NCBI GenBank assembly: GCA_050014395.1
Contig: JBEKDK010000018.1
Coordinates: forward strand, 1-41,750
Direction: 5' to 3'
Length of the DNA: 41,750 nucleotides
Source of the DNA: DASPOJ01 sp050014395
Lineage (GTDB): Bacteria; Acidobacteriota; Terriglobia; Acidiferrales; UBA7541
Each line of letters begins with the position of its first letter. The stretch's first letter is position 1. Under the pieces are notes generated by a model. The model worked only from the letters and a program-made list of their open reading frames with translations, was not told the DNA's origin and made no database searches. Positions 25,274 through 33,310 of the stretch are shown piece by piece. Made by a program: the position numbers and the translations under genes.

Positions 25274-26547
25274 GGCTTGCCTGTATCCAGGTGAAACAGA
25301 TCGCGCAACGCTTCAAGATTCTGAAGTTTTCTTCGCAATTCACGCTCGCCGCGCAACTTCTCCACCGGGTCCAGCAGGACGCGATCCAGAAATTCATCGA
25401 GCATCTTCGCCACGCGCGCGCGATCCGCTTCCGGCAAATGCGCAAATTCGGCGGCGCGCTCCGCCAGAAACGCCTCGCGCTCGGCCGCCAATCGCTGCCG
25501 CAAACCGGCCAGCACGGCCGTCGTGCTCACGCCGGCCTGCCACGTCAAGAATTTGGCGACGTGCTCGTCGACCAGCGCCTCGGCGCGTGGAATTTCCGCC
25601 GCGCGCGCTTTCTTGTTCTGCTCGACGATTTCTTGCAGGTCGTCGATGTTATAGAGATAAACGTTGTAAAGGCCCGCGACGCTCGGATCGACATTGCGCG
25701 GCACGCCCAAATCGATCAGCAGCAGCGCGCGATTGCCTCTAGCTTCCATCGCGCGCTCGATCAATGCGCGCGTCAGAATCGGCTCGGAACTGGCGACTGA
25801 CGAAACCACCATGTCCGGCCACGCCAGCGCCTGCGCCAAGTCCTCCCACGCCACAGCTTCCGCCGCGAATCGCCCCGCCAGGTCGCGCCCGCGCTCAGCC
25901 GAGCGATTCGATACGCGCAATTTTCCAATGCCGCGGTCGCGCAGGTGGCCCACCACCAATTCGCCGGTATCTCCCGCTCCCAGAATCAGCGCGTTGTGAT
26001 TCTTCAAGCTGCCGAAAATCCGCTCGGCCAGCTTCACCCCGGCAAACGCCACGGACACCGGCCGCGTGCCGATCTCCGTTTCCGCGCGCACGCGTTTGCC
26101 GACTTCGAGCGCGCCCTGAAACATACGATTCAGCACCGGCCCCGTCGCGCCGTGATCGAACGCCACCTTATATGCCTCGCGAACCTGCCCCAGAATTTCC
26201 GCCTCGCCCAACAGCATCGAATCGAGACCCGCTGCAACACGATACAGATGTCGCACAACTTCCAGGTCGCGATGACGATAGATGCTCCCGCCCAGCTCAT
26301 CGGGCCGCATCTTGTGGAACGACGCCAGAAATGACTCCATCGCCGCGGCGCTGTCCGGCATGTCCTCCGGCGGCACGCCGTAAAGCTCGCTGCGATTGCA
26401 CGTCGAAAGCACCAGCGTCTCTTCCAGAATTCCGCGCTCGCGCAATTCGTGCGCCGCCAGTCGAGCTTGCTCCACGCTAAACGCAACGCGTTCGCGCAGC
26501 TCCACCGTCGCCGTGCGATGGCTCAAACCAATGAGAACCAATTCCAT
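25270..26547 (-). CDS. hemA: HemA: glutamyl-tRNA reductase
   Basis: First enzyme of the C5 route to tetrapyrroles, reducing glutamyl-tRNA(Glu) with NADPH; 425 residues. The catalytic nucleophile is Cys50 in LSTCNRSELYG. The NADPH-binding domain has LILGAGDTGELV (about 189-200), and the C-terminal dimerisation helix region contains a long charged segment (about 340-400). It follows the HemX/CcsA-like gene by 44 bp. In other bacteria this enzyme is the usual control point for haem synthesis and is regulated by proteolysis; a HemX-like neighbour is a known partner in Bacillus. Confidence 0.96.
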   Translation of the reverse strand: MELVLIGLSHRTATVELRERVAFSVEQARLAAHELRERGILEETLVLSTCNRSELYGVPPEDMPDSAAAMESFLASFHKMRPDELGGSIYRHRDLEVVRHLYRVAAGLDSMLLGEAEILGQVREAYKVAFDHGATGPVLNRMFQGALEVGKRVRAETEIGTRPVSVAFAGVKLAERIFGSLKNHNALILGAGDTGELVVGHLRDRGIGKLRVSNRSAERGRDLAGRFAAEAVAWEDLAQALAWPDMVVSSVASSEPILTRALIERAMEARGNRALLLIDLGVPRNVDPSVAGLYNVYLYNIDDLQEIVEQNKKARAAEIPRAEALVDEHVAKFLTWQAGVSTTAVLAGLRQRLAAEREAFLAERAAEFAHLPEADRARVAKMLDEFLDRVLLDPVEKLRGERELRRKLQNLEALRDLFHLDTGKP

Positions 26548-26591
26548 CTATCCCGCCACCTTGTCTGTTGCCCCGCCCGATCGCGCAGCTC

Positions 26592-27404
26592 TCAGAAAAA
26601 TCGGTGAAAGCGCGACAAATACAAATTCACGATGCTGTAGCTGAAAATCACGAACACGAAATTCCCCACGCACACCAGCGAAGCGCGCGCCCCGCGCCAC
26701 GTCCCCGTCCGCGAGAGCAGCAGATACGTCGCATACGCCGCGAAAATCAGCAGCGTCACGAAAACCTTCCAATCGCCGTTCCACCATCGCCCCAGCAACC
26801 GATGCGCCCACACAAATCCCAGCGATGCGCCGATCCCCAGCGACACGAGGCCGACTCCCACGCTCGAGCGGCTCAGCCGCTCCAGCGCTTCGAGCGGCGG
26901 AAATCTCCAGCCCACCGGGCCGAGCCGCCGGTCGCGCAGCATACGGTTTTCGATCAGATAGATCAGACTGGCGACAAACGAAAGCGCAAACGCCGCGTAG
27001 GCCAAAATATTCAGCGTCACGTGGAAGGCAAACAACGGCCCCCGCGCCGGAGGCGCCGCCGTTCCCGGCGTAGCAAACGCGTGCGCGCACGCAAAAAGCG
27101 CCAGCACCACCGGCAAAACGAATGCGCCAACAGTTTTCTGCCTGTGAACCAGCTCAAGTCCCAGGTAAGTTGCGGCGAGCAGCCACGCGAACAGCGAAAG
27201 CGAGCCGGTCAAGTCGTCGTAAGGAATGCCGTGGATCGCGCGCGAGCGCACCAGGAGCGCGAAATAATGCAGGATCAGGCCGCCGGCCAGCGCGAACGTC
27301 GCGGCATGTCCGATCGCCCGCTTGGGCGCGTACAAATATCGCACGTAAAACCCGAGACTCGCGGCGTAGCACGCCAGCGTCGCAGGCACGAAGTAGTTGG
27401 TCAT
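26592..27404 (-). CDS. HemX/CcsA-like cytochrome c assembly protein
   Basis: Integral membrane protein of 270 residues with about eight hydrophobic segments. It belongs with the CcsA/CcmC/HemX group: a conserved His lies in FAFHVTLNILAYAAFALSF (about 127-145), and the later segment GRWWNGDWKVFVTLLIF (about 204-220) corresponds to the Trp-rich loop and following helix of haem handlers. Either it helps deliver haem for cytochrome c assembly, or, as in Bacillus HemX, it limits the amount of HemA. Its place immediately before hemA fits both. First gene of the minus-strand hem unit. Confidence 0.75.
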   Translation of the reverse strand: MTNYFVPATLACYAASLGFYVRYLYAPKRAIGHAATFALAGGLILHYFALLVRSRAIHGIPYDDLTGSLSLFAWLLAATYLGLELVHRQKTVGAFVLPVVLALFACAHAFATPGTAAPPARGPLFAFHVTLNILAYAAFALSFVASLIYLIENRMLRDRRLGPVGWRFPPLEALERLSRSSVGVGLVSLGIGASLGFVWAHRLLGRWWNGDWKVFVTLLIFAAYATYLLLSRTGTWRGARASLVCVGNFVFVIFSYSIVNLYLSRFHRFF

Positions 27405-27479
27405 GAATACTCAGCCGGCCGGCGAAGCCCCGCTGTGCGCACACGCAGGGCGGGCTAAGTCCGTGTCGGAATCCGCACC

Positions 27480-27485
27480 ATTATA
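27480..27485 (-). promoter_or_regulatory. Putative -10 box of the hemX-hemA unit
   Basis: A perfect TATAAT on the minus strand about 75 bases before the HemX-like ATG. No good -35 hexamer lies 16-18 bp upstream, so recognition may need an activator. It occupies the 178-bp divergent region between the two hem units. Confidence 0.45.
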
Positions 27486-27556
27486 TAGCCAATCCGCCCG
27501 CGGCCGGGCACTCGCCGCCGGCCGCCGCTCCGCACGCTGCGTCGTAGGTGAGCTTT

Positions 27557-27565
27557 TGCTATGAT
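27557..27565 (+). promoter_or_regulatory. Extended -10 promoter of hemE
   Basis: TGCTATGAT, an extended -10 element (TG-N-TATGAT), lies 17 bp before the hemE ATG, implying a 5' leader of about ten bases. The -35 region (near 27537) is not consensus, which is acceptable for extended -10 promoters. Confidence 0.45.
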
Positions 27566-27582
27566 GGCTGCGAGATCCTCGA

Positions 27583-28692
27583 ATGAGCATTTTGGAACGC
27601 GCCACCGGCTCGCCGAGCCGCAAAGACCTCTTCCTCCGCGCCGCGCGCTGCGAGCCCGTCGAGCGCGTGCCAGTATGGATGATGCGTCAAGCCGGCCGTT
27701 TTTTGCCGGAGTACCGCGCGTTGCGCCGCCAGCACGGCTTCCTTGAATCGTGCAAAACGCCGGAGCTTGCCGCCGAGATTTCGCTGCAGCCGTTTCGCGT
27801 GCTCGGCGTGGACGCCGTGATTCTCTTCTCCGACATCCTGATTCTCGCCGAAGCCATGGGCGTGCCAATCGAGATCGCCGACGCCGGCCCCATCATCCAG
27901 CAAACTGTGCGCACCGAAGCGCAAGTCAAAGCGCTGCACAGTTTCGATCCCGAAGTGGATACCGCGTTTTCGATGGCCGCGATTCGCCGCTTGGTGCGCG
28001 AACTTGGTCCCGACGTGCCGGTGCTGGGTTTCGCCGCCGCGCCATGGACGCTGGCCTGTTATCTAATCGAGGGCCACAACGAATTGGGCTTCCCGTCGGC
28101 GAAGGCCATGCGCATCGCGGAGCCTGCTCTGGTGCGCGCGCTGCTCGATAAAATCGCCCGCGCCACCGCGCCTTATCTTCGCGCACAAATCGCCGCCGGC
28201 GCCACGGCCGTGCAGCTCTTTGACACCTGGGCCGGCGATCTGTCGCTCGCCGAATATCGCGAATTCGCCCTGCCCGCCACGCAATGGATCATCGAAGAAT
28301 TGTCCGCCACGTCGGACGCACCCGTGATCCTGTTCACGAAAGCGTCGAATCACTTGCTCGATGCCATTGCGGAATCCGGCGCCACCGTACTGAGCGTCGA
28401 TGCGCGCGCGGATCTGGCGGATTTGCAGCGGCGCTTCGGCACGCGCATCGCGCTGCAAGGCAATGTCGATCCCAATATTTTGCTGGAGTCCGAACCGGCG
28501 ATCCGCACCGCCGTCGCGCAAGCCATTGCCAAAACCGGAGGCGTAGGCCACATCCTAAATCTCGGCCACGGCGTGCTGCCGCAAACGCCCGTCGAGCACA
28601 CCCGCACATTCGTGCACGCGGGCCAATCCACACCACTGCGCGCCGCAGCTCCCGCGCTTCGCAACGCGCCGCCCGCCGCGCACAGCGTCTAG
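27583..28692 (+). CDS. hemE: HemE: uroporphyrinogen decarboxylase
   Basis: Cofactor-free TIM-barrel enzyme of 369 residues that removes four carboxylates to give coproporphyrinogen III. The signature VPVWMMRQAGRFLPEYR (about 30-46) supplies the active-site Arg residues. ILFSDIL, GFAAAPWTLACYLIEG and QLFDTWAGDLS are further family motifs. The C-terminus ends in an Ala/Pro-rich tail of about 20 residues. First gene of the plus-strand hem unit, 8 bp before hemN. Confidence 0.96.
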   Translation: MSILERATGSPSRKDLFLRAARCEPVERVPVWMMRQAGRFLPEYRALRRQHGFLESCKTPELAAEISLQPFRVLGVDAVILFSDILILAEAMGVPIEIADAGPIIQQTVRTEAQVKALHSFDPEVDTAFSMAAIRRLVRELGPDVPVLGFAAAPWTLACYLIEGHNELGFPSAKAMRIAEPALVRALLDKIARATAPYLRAQIAAGATAVQLFDTWAGDLSLAEYREFALPATQWIIEELSATSDAPVILFTKASNHLLDAIAESGATVLSVDARADLADLQRRFGTRIALQGNVDPNILLESEPAIRTAVAQAIAKTGGVGHILNLGHGVLPQTPVEHTRTFVHAGQSTPLRAAAPALRNAPPAAHSV

Positions 28693-28700
28693 GAATTCCG

Positions 28701-30116
28701 ATGCCCTCGCCGAACTCCAATTTCGCTCAGCACGATCTGGCGCATCTCGAAATTTCCGCGGAGTTCCTCGAGAAATATAATCGCCCCGGCCCGCGCTACA
28801 CCAGCTACCCCACCGCCCCCGTCTGGCAAGATGATTTCGGCCCCGATGACCTCGAGGAATCTTTCCGCCGCGCGGATCAGGCAGGCACGCCGGTTTCGCT
28901 CTACATGCATCTGCCGTTCTGCGAAAGCCTGTGCCTGTTCTGCGCCTGCAACGTGGTGATCGAGAAGGATCACGCGGTCGCGCCCCCGTATCTGGATCTG
29001 CTGAAGCGCGAGATCGATTACGTCAGCCAATTCGTCTCGCGCAACCGCGCAGTCGTACAGTTTCATTGGGGCGGCGGGACGCCCACGTATCTATCTCCGT
29101 CGCAGATGGAGGACCTCTTCGCCTTCACCGCCGCGCGCTTCTCGCTCGCGCCCGACGCCGAAATCGGCATCGAGGTCGATCCGCGCGTCACCACCATCGC
29201 GCATCTCGAGTCGCTGCGCCGGCTCGGCTTCAATCGCCTCAGCCTCGGCATTCAGGATTTCCATCCCGAGGTGCAGCAAGCTGTGCGCCGCATTCAGCCC
29301 TTCGATGCCACGCGCGATCTGATCGCAGCCGCGCGCGCTCTCGGCTTCCTCAGCATAAACGTCGATCTGATCTACGGCCTGCCGTACCAAACCGCCGAAC
29401 GCTTCACGCACAGCGTCGAGCAGGTGTTGACGCTGCATCCCGATCGCGTCGCGATGTTCAGCTACGCGCACGTGCCGTGGCTGCGCAAGCAGCAAGGCTC
29501 CTTCGCCAAGCATCTGCCCGAAGGCATGGAGAAGTTCCGCATCTTCCGCGCCGGCCTCGATGCATTCCTGAGCGCGGGTTACCTTTACATCGGCATGGAT
29601 CACTTCGCGCGCCCCGGCGACGAACTGGCCATCGCGCAAAGCGCGCGCACGCTGCACCGCAACTTCCAGGGCTACACCACGAAGGCGGGCGCCGATCTCT
29701 ACGGCCTCGGAGTCAGCGCGATCAGCGCCATCGGCGACGCCTACGCGCAGAGCGTGCGCGAAGTCGAAGGCTACGGCGCGCGCATCGCGCAGCGCGGAAT
29801 CGCCACGATGCGCGGCTATCGCTTGTCGGCCGAAGATCGCTTGCGCCGCGCCGTGATCAGCCGGCTGCTGTGCCACACCGTCGTACGCAAGTCCGAGATC
29901 GAGTCCGAATTCGGCATCCGCTTCGACGATACGTTCGCGCCGGAACTCGAGCGCCTCGCGTCATTCGCCGCCGACGGTCTCGTCGTGATCGCGCCCGACG
30001 AAGTGCGCGTCACAGGTCCGGGGCGCATCTTCATCCGCAATGTGGCGATGGTCTTCGATCCGTATCTCGATCGCCAGCAGCGCGAGGGGCAACCGCTGTT
30101 CTCGAAGACGTTGTAG
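28701..30116 (+). CDS. hemN: HemN: oxygen-independent coproporphyrinogen III oxidase
   Basis: Radical SAM enzyme of 471 residues converting coproporphyrinogen III to protoporphyrinogen IX without oxygen. The cluster motif CESLCLFCAC holds Cys74, Cys78, Cys81 and Cys83, matching CxxxCxxCxC of true HemN. The N-terminal RYTSYPTAP (32-40) and the SAM-binding HWGGGTPTYL also fit genuine HemN rather than the haem-chaperone paralogue HemW, which lacks the Cys83 equivalent and the N-terminal substrate segment. The ATG at 28701 has AGGA nearby; longer frames start inside hemE. Confidence 0.95.
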   Translation: MPSPNSNFAQHDLAHLEISAEFLEKYNRPGPRYTSYPTAPVWQDDFGPDDLEESFRRADQAGTPVSLYMHLPFCESLCLFCACNVVIEKDHAVAPPYLDLLKREIDYVSQFVSRNRAVVQFHWGGGTPTYLSPSQMEDLFAFTAARFSLAPDAEIGIEVDPRVTTIAHLESLRRLGFNRLSLGIQDFHPEVQQAVRRIQPFDATRDLIAAARALGFLSINVDLIYGLPYQTAERFTHSVEQVLTLHPDRVAMFSYAHVPWLRKQQGSFAKHLPEGMEKFRIFRAGLDAFLSAGYLYIGMDHFARPGDELAIAQSARTLHRNFQGYTTKAGADLYGLGVSAISAIGDAYAQSVREVEGYGARIAQRGIATMRGYRLSAEDRLRRAVISRLLCHTVVRKSEIESEFGIRFDDTFAPELERLASFAADGLVVIAPDEVRVTGPGRIFIRNVAMVFDPYLDRQQREGQPLFSKTL

Positions 30117-30122
30117 CCAGCC

Positions 30123-31514
30123 GTGGAAGACAACACGCAACCATCGACAATCGTGATCGGCGCCGGAATCTCCGGCTTGACGTGCGCGTATCGCCTGCGC
30201 CGCCGCGGCATTTCGGTGCTGGTGCTGGAAGCCGCGCCGCGAGCGGGCGGACTGATTCGCAGCGTGCAGCAAGATGGCTATCTCTTCGAGCTTGGCCCGC
30301 AGAGCAGCCTGGTTGAAGCGCCGCTGCTCGCGCTGATTACGGAGTTGGGCCTCGCCGAGCGGCTCGAGCGCGCCAATCCGCGCGCGCCGCGCTACGTTCT
30401 GCATCGCGGCAGATTGCGCGCTGTGGCGATGGGACCTGGCGCGTTTGTCGCTTCCAGTCTGCTGAGCGCGCGCACGAAGCTGCGCCTGATCGGCGACGCG
30501 TTCGGCCGCACGCAACCGCCGGACGAAGACGAATCCGTCGCAGCATTCGTGCGCCGCAAGTTCACGGACGAGCTTCTCGATCGCCTGGTCGCGCCGATGG
30601 TCAGCGGGATTTACGCTGGCGACGCGGAGCGGCTCAGCCTCGCCTCCGCGTTCCCTTCCATTCGCCGCTTCGAGCTGGAACACGGCAGCGTGATTCGCGG
30701 CGCGATGAAGTCGCGTCCTGCGAAGGGCGCGCCGAAGCCAACTCTGTGCTCATTTCCCGAAGGGTTGGAAGAGTTGCCGCGAGCCCTTGCGCACTCGCTC
30801 GGCGATGCGCTCTGGTGCGATACAAACGTTCGGGGAGTCCGAGCAGACCAACGAGATTCAACCGCGCAATCAAACGGCGCGCGATTCCAGGTCGACATCG
30901 TGCGCGGCGGCGCGGCGCAAACGTTGTCCGCCGATTGCGTGGTTGTCGCAACTCCGTGCGATGTTTCCGCCGCAATTCTCAGCGGCATCGACGAATCATT
31001 CGCGCCAACATTTCGGCGGATCGAGTACGCGCCCGTCGCGGTTGTCTCGACAGGCTACGCGCGCAAGTCGGTGGGAAATCTACTGGATGGTTTTGGATTT
31101 TTAGTGCCGCGCAGCGAAGGTCTGCGCTTGCTGGGAACCGTGTGGACTTCGTCGCTCTTCCCCGAGCGCGCGCCCGTCGGCCACGTGAATCTGACAAGCT
31201 TCGCCGGCGGCGCCACCGACGCGGAAATCTGCGGGTGGCCGGAATCGGAAATCGCCGCGCAAATCACCAAAGAACTCGCCAAGATCCTGAGCATCTCCGC
31301 GCCACCGGCGGTGATCCGCGTGCAAAAATACGCGCGCGCGTTGCCGCAATACAATCTGGGCCACGCGCGCATCCTCGAATCTTTGGCGCAATTGACGGCC
31401 CGCGCCCCCGGTCTTTTCTTGGCCGGCAATTACCTCACCGGCTCCGCCGTCGGCGCCTGCGTCGAGCAAGCCACGCAAACCTCCGAAGGCGTCGCCGCGC
31501 ACCTCGGGCGGTAG
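30123..31514 (+). CDS. hemG: Protoporphyrinogen/coproporphyrinogen oxidase, HemY type
   Basis: FAD-dependent oxidase of 463 residues (HemG/HemY flavoprotein family). The N-terminal dinucleotide fold VIGAGISGLTCAYRLRRRG is followed by an acidic strand end and LEAAPRAGG. The C-terminus has LFLAGNYLTGSAVGACVEQA, the usual FAD-contacting end. Start is GTG at 30123, 6 bp after hemN. Whether it oxidises protoporphyrinogen or coproporphyrinogen cannot be read from sequence; HemN upstream favours the protoporphyrin route. It needs oxygen, while HemN does not. Confidence 0.92.
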   Translation: MEDNTQPSTIVIGAGISGLTCAYRLRRRGISVLVLEAAPRAGGLIRSVQQDGYLFELGPQSSLVEAPLLALITELGLAERLERANPRAPRYVLHRGRLRAVAMGPGAFVASSLLSARTKLRLIGDAFGRTQPPDEDESVAAFVRRKFTDELLDRLVAPMVSGIYAGDAERLSLASAFPSIRRFELEHGSVIRGAMKSRPAKGAPKPTLCSFPEGLEELPRALAHSLGDALWCDTNVRGVRADQRDSTAQSNGARFQVDIVRGGAAQTLSADCVVVATPCDVSAAILSGIDESFAPTFRRIEYAPVAVVSTGYARKSVGNLLDGFGFLVPRSEGLRLLGTVWTSSLFPERAPVGHVNLTSFAGGATDAEICGWPESEIAAQITKELAKILSISAPPAVIRVQKYARALPQYNLGHARILESLAQLTARAPGLFLAGNYLTGSAVGACVEQATQTSEGVAAHLGR

Positions 31515-31536
31515 GACCGACAGAGAGCTCCCTTCC

Positions 31537-31590
31537 GCCTGCGGCGGACCTTCGGCCTCCGGCGGGCAGGCCCGACCCAACCCCTTTTTT
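31537..31590 (+). terminator. Possible terminator after hemG
   Basis: GCCTGC (31537-31542) can pair with GCAGGC (31566-31571), enclosing G+C-rich sequence, with a run of seven T at about 31584-31590. The gap between stem and T-run (about 12 bases) is longer than ideal. It belongs to the CCTGCC-type hairpins also seen at 32720 and 37242. Confidence 0.4.
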
Positions 31591-31665
31591 TGCTAAGCGT
31601 TGACTCTTGCGCTCCTCGAATGGGATTGTGTACTTCACGTTAGGTGGGGTTCATAATCCCAGGCT

Positions 31666-32535
31666 GTGGTGAAGAAACCCGATTGGCGCAGCCGCAAAAT
31701 GGCCAAGAAGGAACACGGAAAGCCGCCCAGGCCCCCCGCGAAAGAGACGGCGCAGTCCCTCAGCCCGGACAGGCCAAAGGAACAGCACGTTCGAGACTAC
31801 ATTCTCTTGGCCATCGGCGCCCTTGCGGAGTATTGGGCCGTGACTCGCGGCGCCAGTTCTTTGGCGTACCTCGCAGCGTTTTTCTTTTCGTTGGCTTTCT
31901 ATGACTATTCAAGAAGCAGGTTAACGAGCTACAAGCGCATTGTCCGATGGGGCGCCCCTGCTGTTGCAACAGCGCTAATAGTAACAGGGACCTTCCTTAT
32001 GATCTCAAGGAGGACGGTTAACCGCCCTGCCCCTGCGGCGCAGGTTGCGGCGGTTTCAACCCCGTCGTCAGCGCCTGTAACACTGGAATCACTCTTCAAA
32101 AGTGACTTTCCCAACCTGATGAAGATAACAAAAACCGCCGAACCCACAACCTTTGAAAACGGGGATAGTGTTGTAGTTACATCTCAAGAATACGCGGACT
32201 TCGCCGCCAGAAGCTCGTTCCTTGGGCATTACATTCCAGCAACGCCCCTAACATTCAGAGTTTGCGTGAGGCTCGCCAATTCGTCCTACATACTGCTAGA
32301 CAGTATAAACAAGGGAATGGGAATTCAGACCTTCGATGCCTCAGGAACAACACTGAAGGACCTAAAATTCTCTGGGCGTGTATTTATATACCACGAGTGG
32401 CCTCTAACCCTTAGACAGAAGTCAACACTCGTGGACTACTATGCCTCGAAGCACCTTGCGGTTGAGTTCCGCGGCATCGATTATCTACAAAATGAAGAGA
32501 TGGCAAGAAAGCTTCAAGCCCAGCAAGGGAAATGA
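31666..32535 (+). CDS. Orphan membrane protein of lower G+C
   Basis: I do not recognise this 289-residue protein. The N-terminal 40 residues are basic and Pro-rich. Hydrophobic segments lie near 45-58, 64-79 and 97-114, followed by a Pro/Ala linker and a soluble C-terminal domain (about 140-289) containing TFRVCVRLANSSYILLDS and a charged C-terminal helix. The start is uncertain: GTG at 31666, or ATG at 31699 giving 278 residues. Base composition and codon choice (AGG, TTA, ATA and AGA are common) differ plainly from the neighbouring hem genes, suggesting acquisition by transfer. No mobile-element gene adjoins it. Confidence 0.65.
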   Translation: MVKKPDWRSRKMAKKEHGKPPRPPAKETAQSLSPDRPKEQHVRDYILLAIGALAEYWAVTRGASSLAYLAAFFFSLAFYDYSRSRLTSYKRIVRWGAPAVATALIVTGTFLMISRRTVNRPAPAAQVAAVSTPSSAPVTLESLFKSDFPNLMKITKTAEPTTFENGDSVVVTSQEYADFAARSSFLGHYIPATPLTFRVCVRLANSSYILLDSINKGMGIQTFDASGTTLKDLKFSGRVFIYHEWPLTLRQKSTLVDYYASKHLAVEFRGIDYLQNEEMARKLQAQQGK

Positions 32536-32933
32536 GTCGTGCGTCTGGATCAGCCCGGCGCGAGAGGCCATCCGTCGCGGCACGCAAAGCGTGGGTAGGT
32601 CTCGCATTCGAACACTTCTATTCGAATACTAACTCATACATACCTATTGACGTGGGGTAATCATCCGTGCTAAGCTCTCGCATGAGCCTCGCACAACATT
32701 CCCGGCGTGCCGCTTCCCTGCCTGCCGTGGCAGGCCTGCCGCGTTCCGCCGTGCTCTGCGAGTCTCTGCGTTCTCTGCCCCTCTGCGTTATCCTCGAGCC
32801 CTTGTCGTCCACTCTCCGCCGCTCACCGTTTCGCCGGCCTCGCCGGCCTGGCATGCCGCGCATTGGCGCCGATCGGCGGCACTCCCAGTTGCAACAAATT
32901 CTGCCACTGCAGTTGCAACTAGACGAATTTTTC

Positions 32934-32998
32934 AGAAGTGTTGATTATGGAGGACTTAAGTGGCACTTAAGTCCCTTTAGAATCAGCACTTCCAAGAA
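32934..32998. repeat. Long imperfect hairpin around an AATCAACACTT inverted pair
   Basis: The centre is a perfect inverted repeat, GGACTTAAGTG (32952-32962) and CACTTAAGTCC (32964-32974), with one unpaired base. Outside it, AAGTGTTGATT (32935-32945) faces AATCAGCACTT (32981-32991) with one mismatch. The whole could form a hairpin of roughly 28 bases per arm. Confidence 0.75.
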
Positions 32999-33107
32999 TT
33001 TGTGCATATTTTGTATCTCGCTCATTCGCGGCCAGTTGAAGTCTTCTATAATCAACACTTCCAAGAAAAACGGCTCAAAGCTTCCTAGAATCAACACTTC
33101 CAAAAAA
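32979..33107 (+). repeat. AATCAACACTTCC direct repeats
   Basis: Three forward copies of a motif like AGAATCAACACTTCCAAGAA, starting near 32979, 33047 and 33086, plus one inverted copy at 32935-32946. The last two are about 39 bp apart and share flanking bases (CTTCTATAATC and CTTCCTAGAATC). Spacing is irregular and the stretches between copies are unrelated, so it is not a CRISPR array. Confidence 0.7.
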
Positions 33108-33180
33108 AGGGCAGGGGGGTGGGTTGTAGTGGAATTTCGACCGCCCCGGGGAAACCGTAGCCGTGCGCGGAACGGGATGA

Positions 33181-33276
33181 GTAGCACAGGCACTCCTGCC
33201 TGTGTGCACTTGGTTTTTGGAGGTTCTGCGGACGGCAAAAGGAGCAAAGGCACACAGCCAGGAGTGGCTGTGCTAC
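33181..33276. repeat. REP-like inverted pair (family 2)
   Basis: Two 27-base arms, 33181-33207 and 33250-33276, are inverted copies matching at 25 of 27 positions. Each begins GTAGCACAG at its outer end and is itself a hairpin (stem CACAGGCA/TGCCTGTG in the left copy, CACAGCCA/TGGCTGTG in the reverse complement of the right, loop CTCC). The two differences are compensatory and keep the stem paired. The pair lies immediately before the chagasin-like gene. Confidence 0.85.
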
Positions 33277-33310
33277 GGAAGGCAGGAGCAGGCCGACAAA
33301 GGAGAACACG

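Larger units (their letters stand above)
32536..33310. other. 775-bp gene-free stretch rich in repeats
   Basis: No convincing gene. From left to right it holds: a CCTGCC-type palindrome (32720-32735); an inverted copy of the GATAACGCAGAG purine-rich repeat (about 32746-32792); an A+T-richer tract with a long imperfect hairpin and repeated AATCAACACTTCC motifs (32934-33107); and a pair of REP-like hairpins in inverted orientation (33181-33276). Open frames here merely translate the repeats (for example FLEVLI three times on the minus strand). Confidence 0.7.

Noticed and set aside
27405..27582. Riboswitch or haem-responsive RNA between the divergent hem units
   Set aside because: Only a modest hairpin could be drawn in the hemX leader and the hemE leader is about ten bases long; nothing resembles a known riboswitch.
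28931..30316. 461-codon plus-strand open frame overlapping hemN and hemG
   Set aside because: Out-of-frame reading of two certain genes, dominated by Arg, Ala and Ser; no start signal.
32979..33107. Possible CRISPR array
   Set aside because: Repeats are few, degenerate and unevenly spaced, one copy is inverted, and there are no cas genes.
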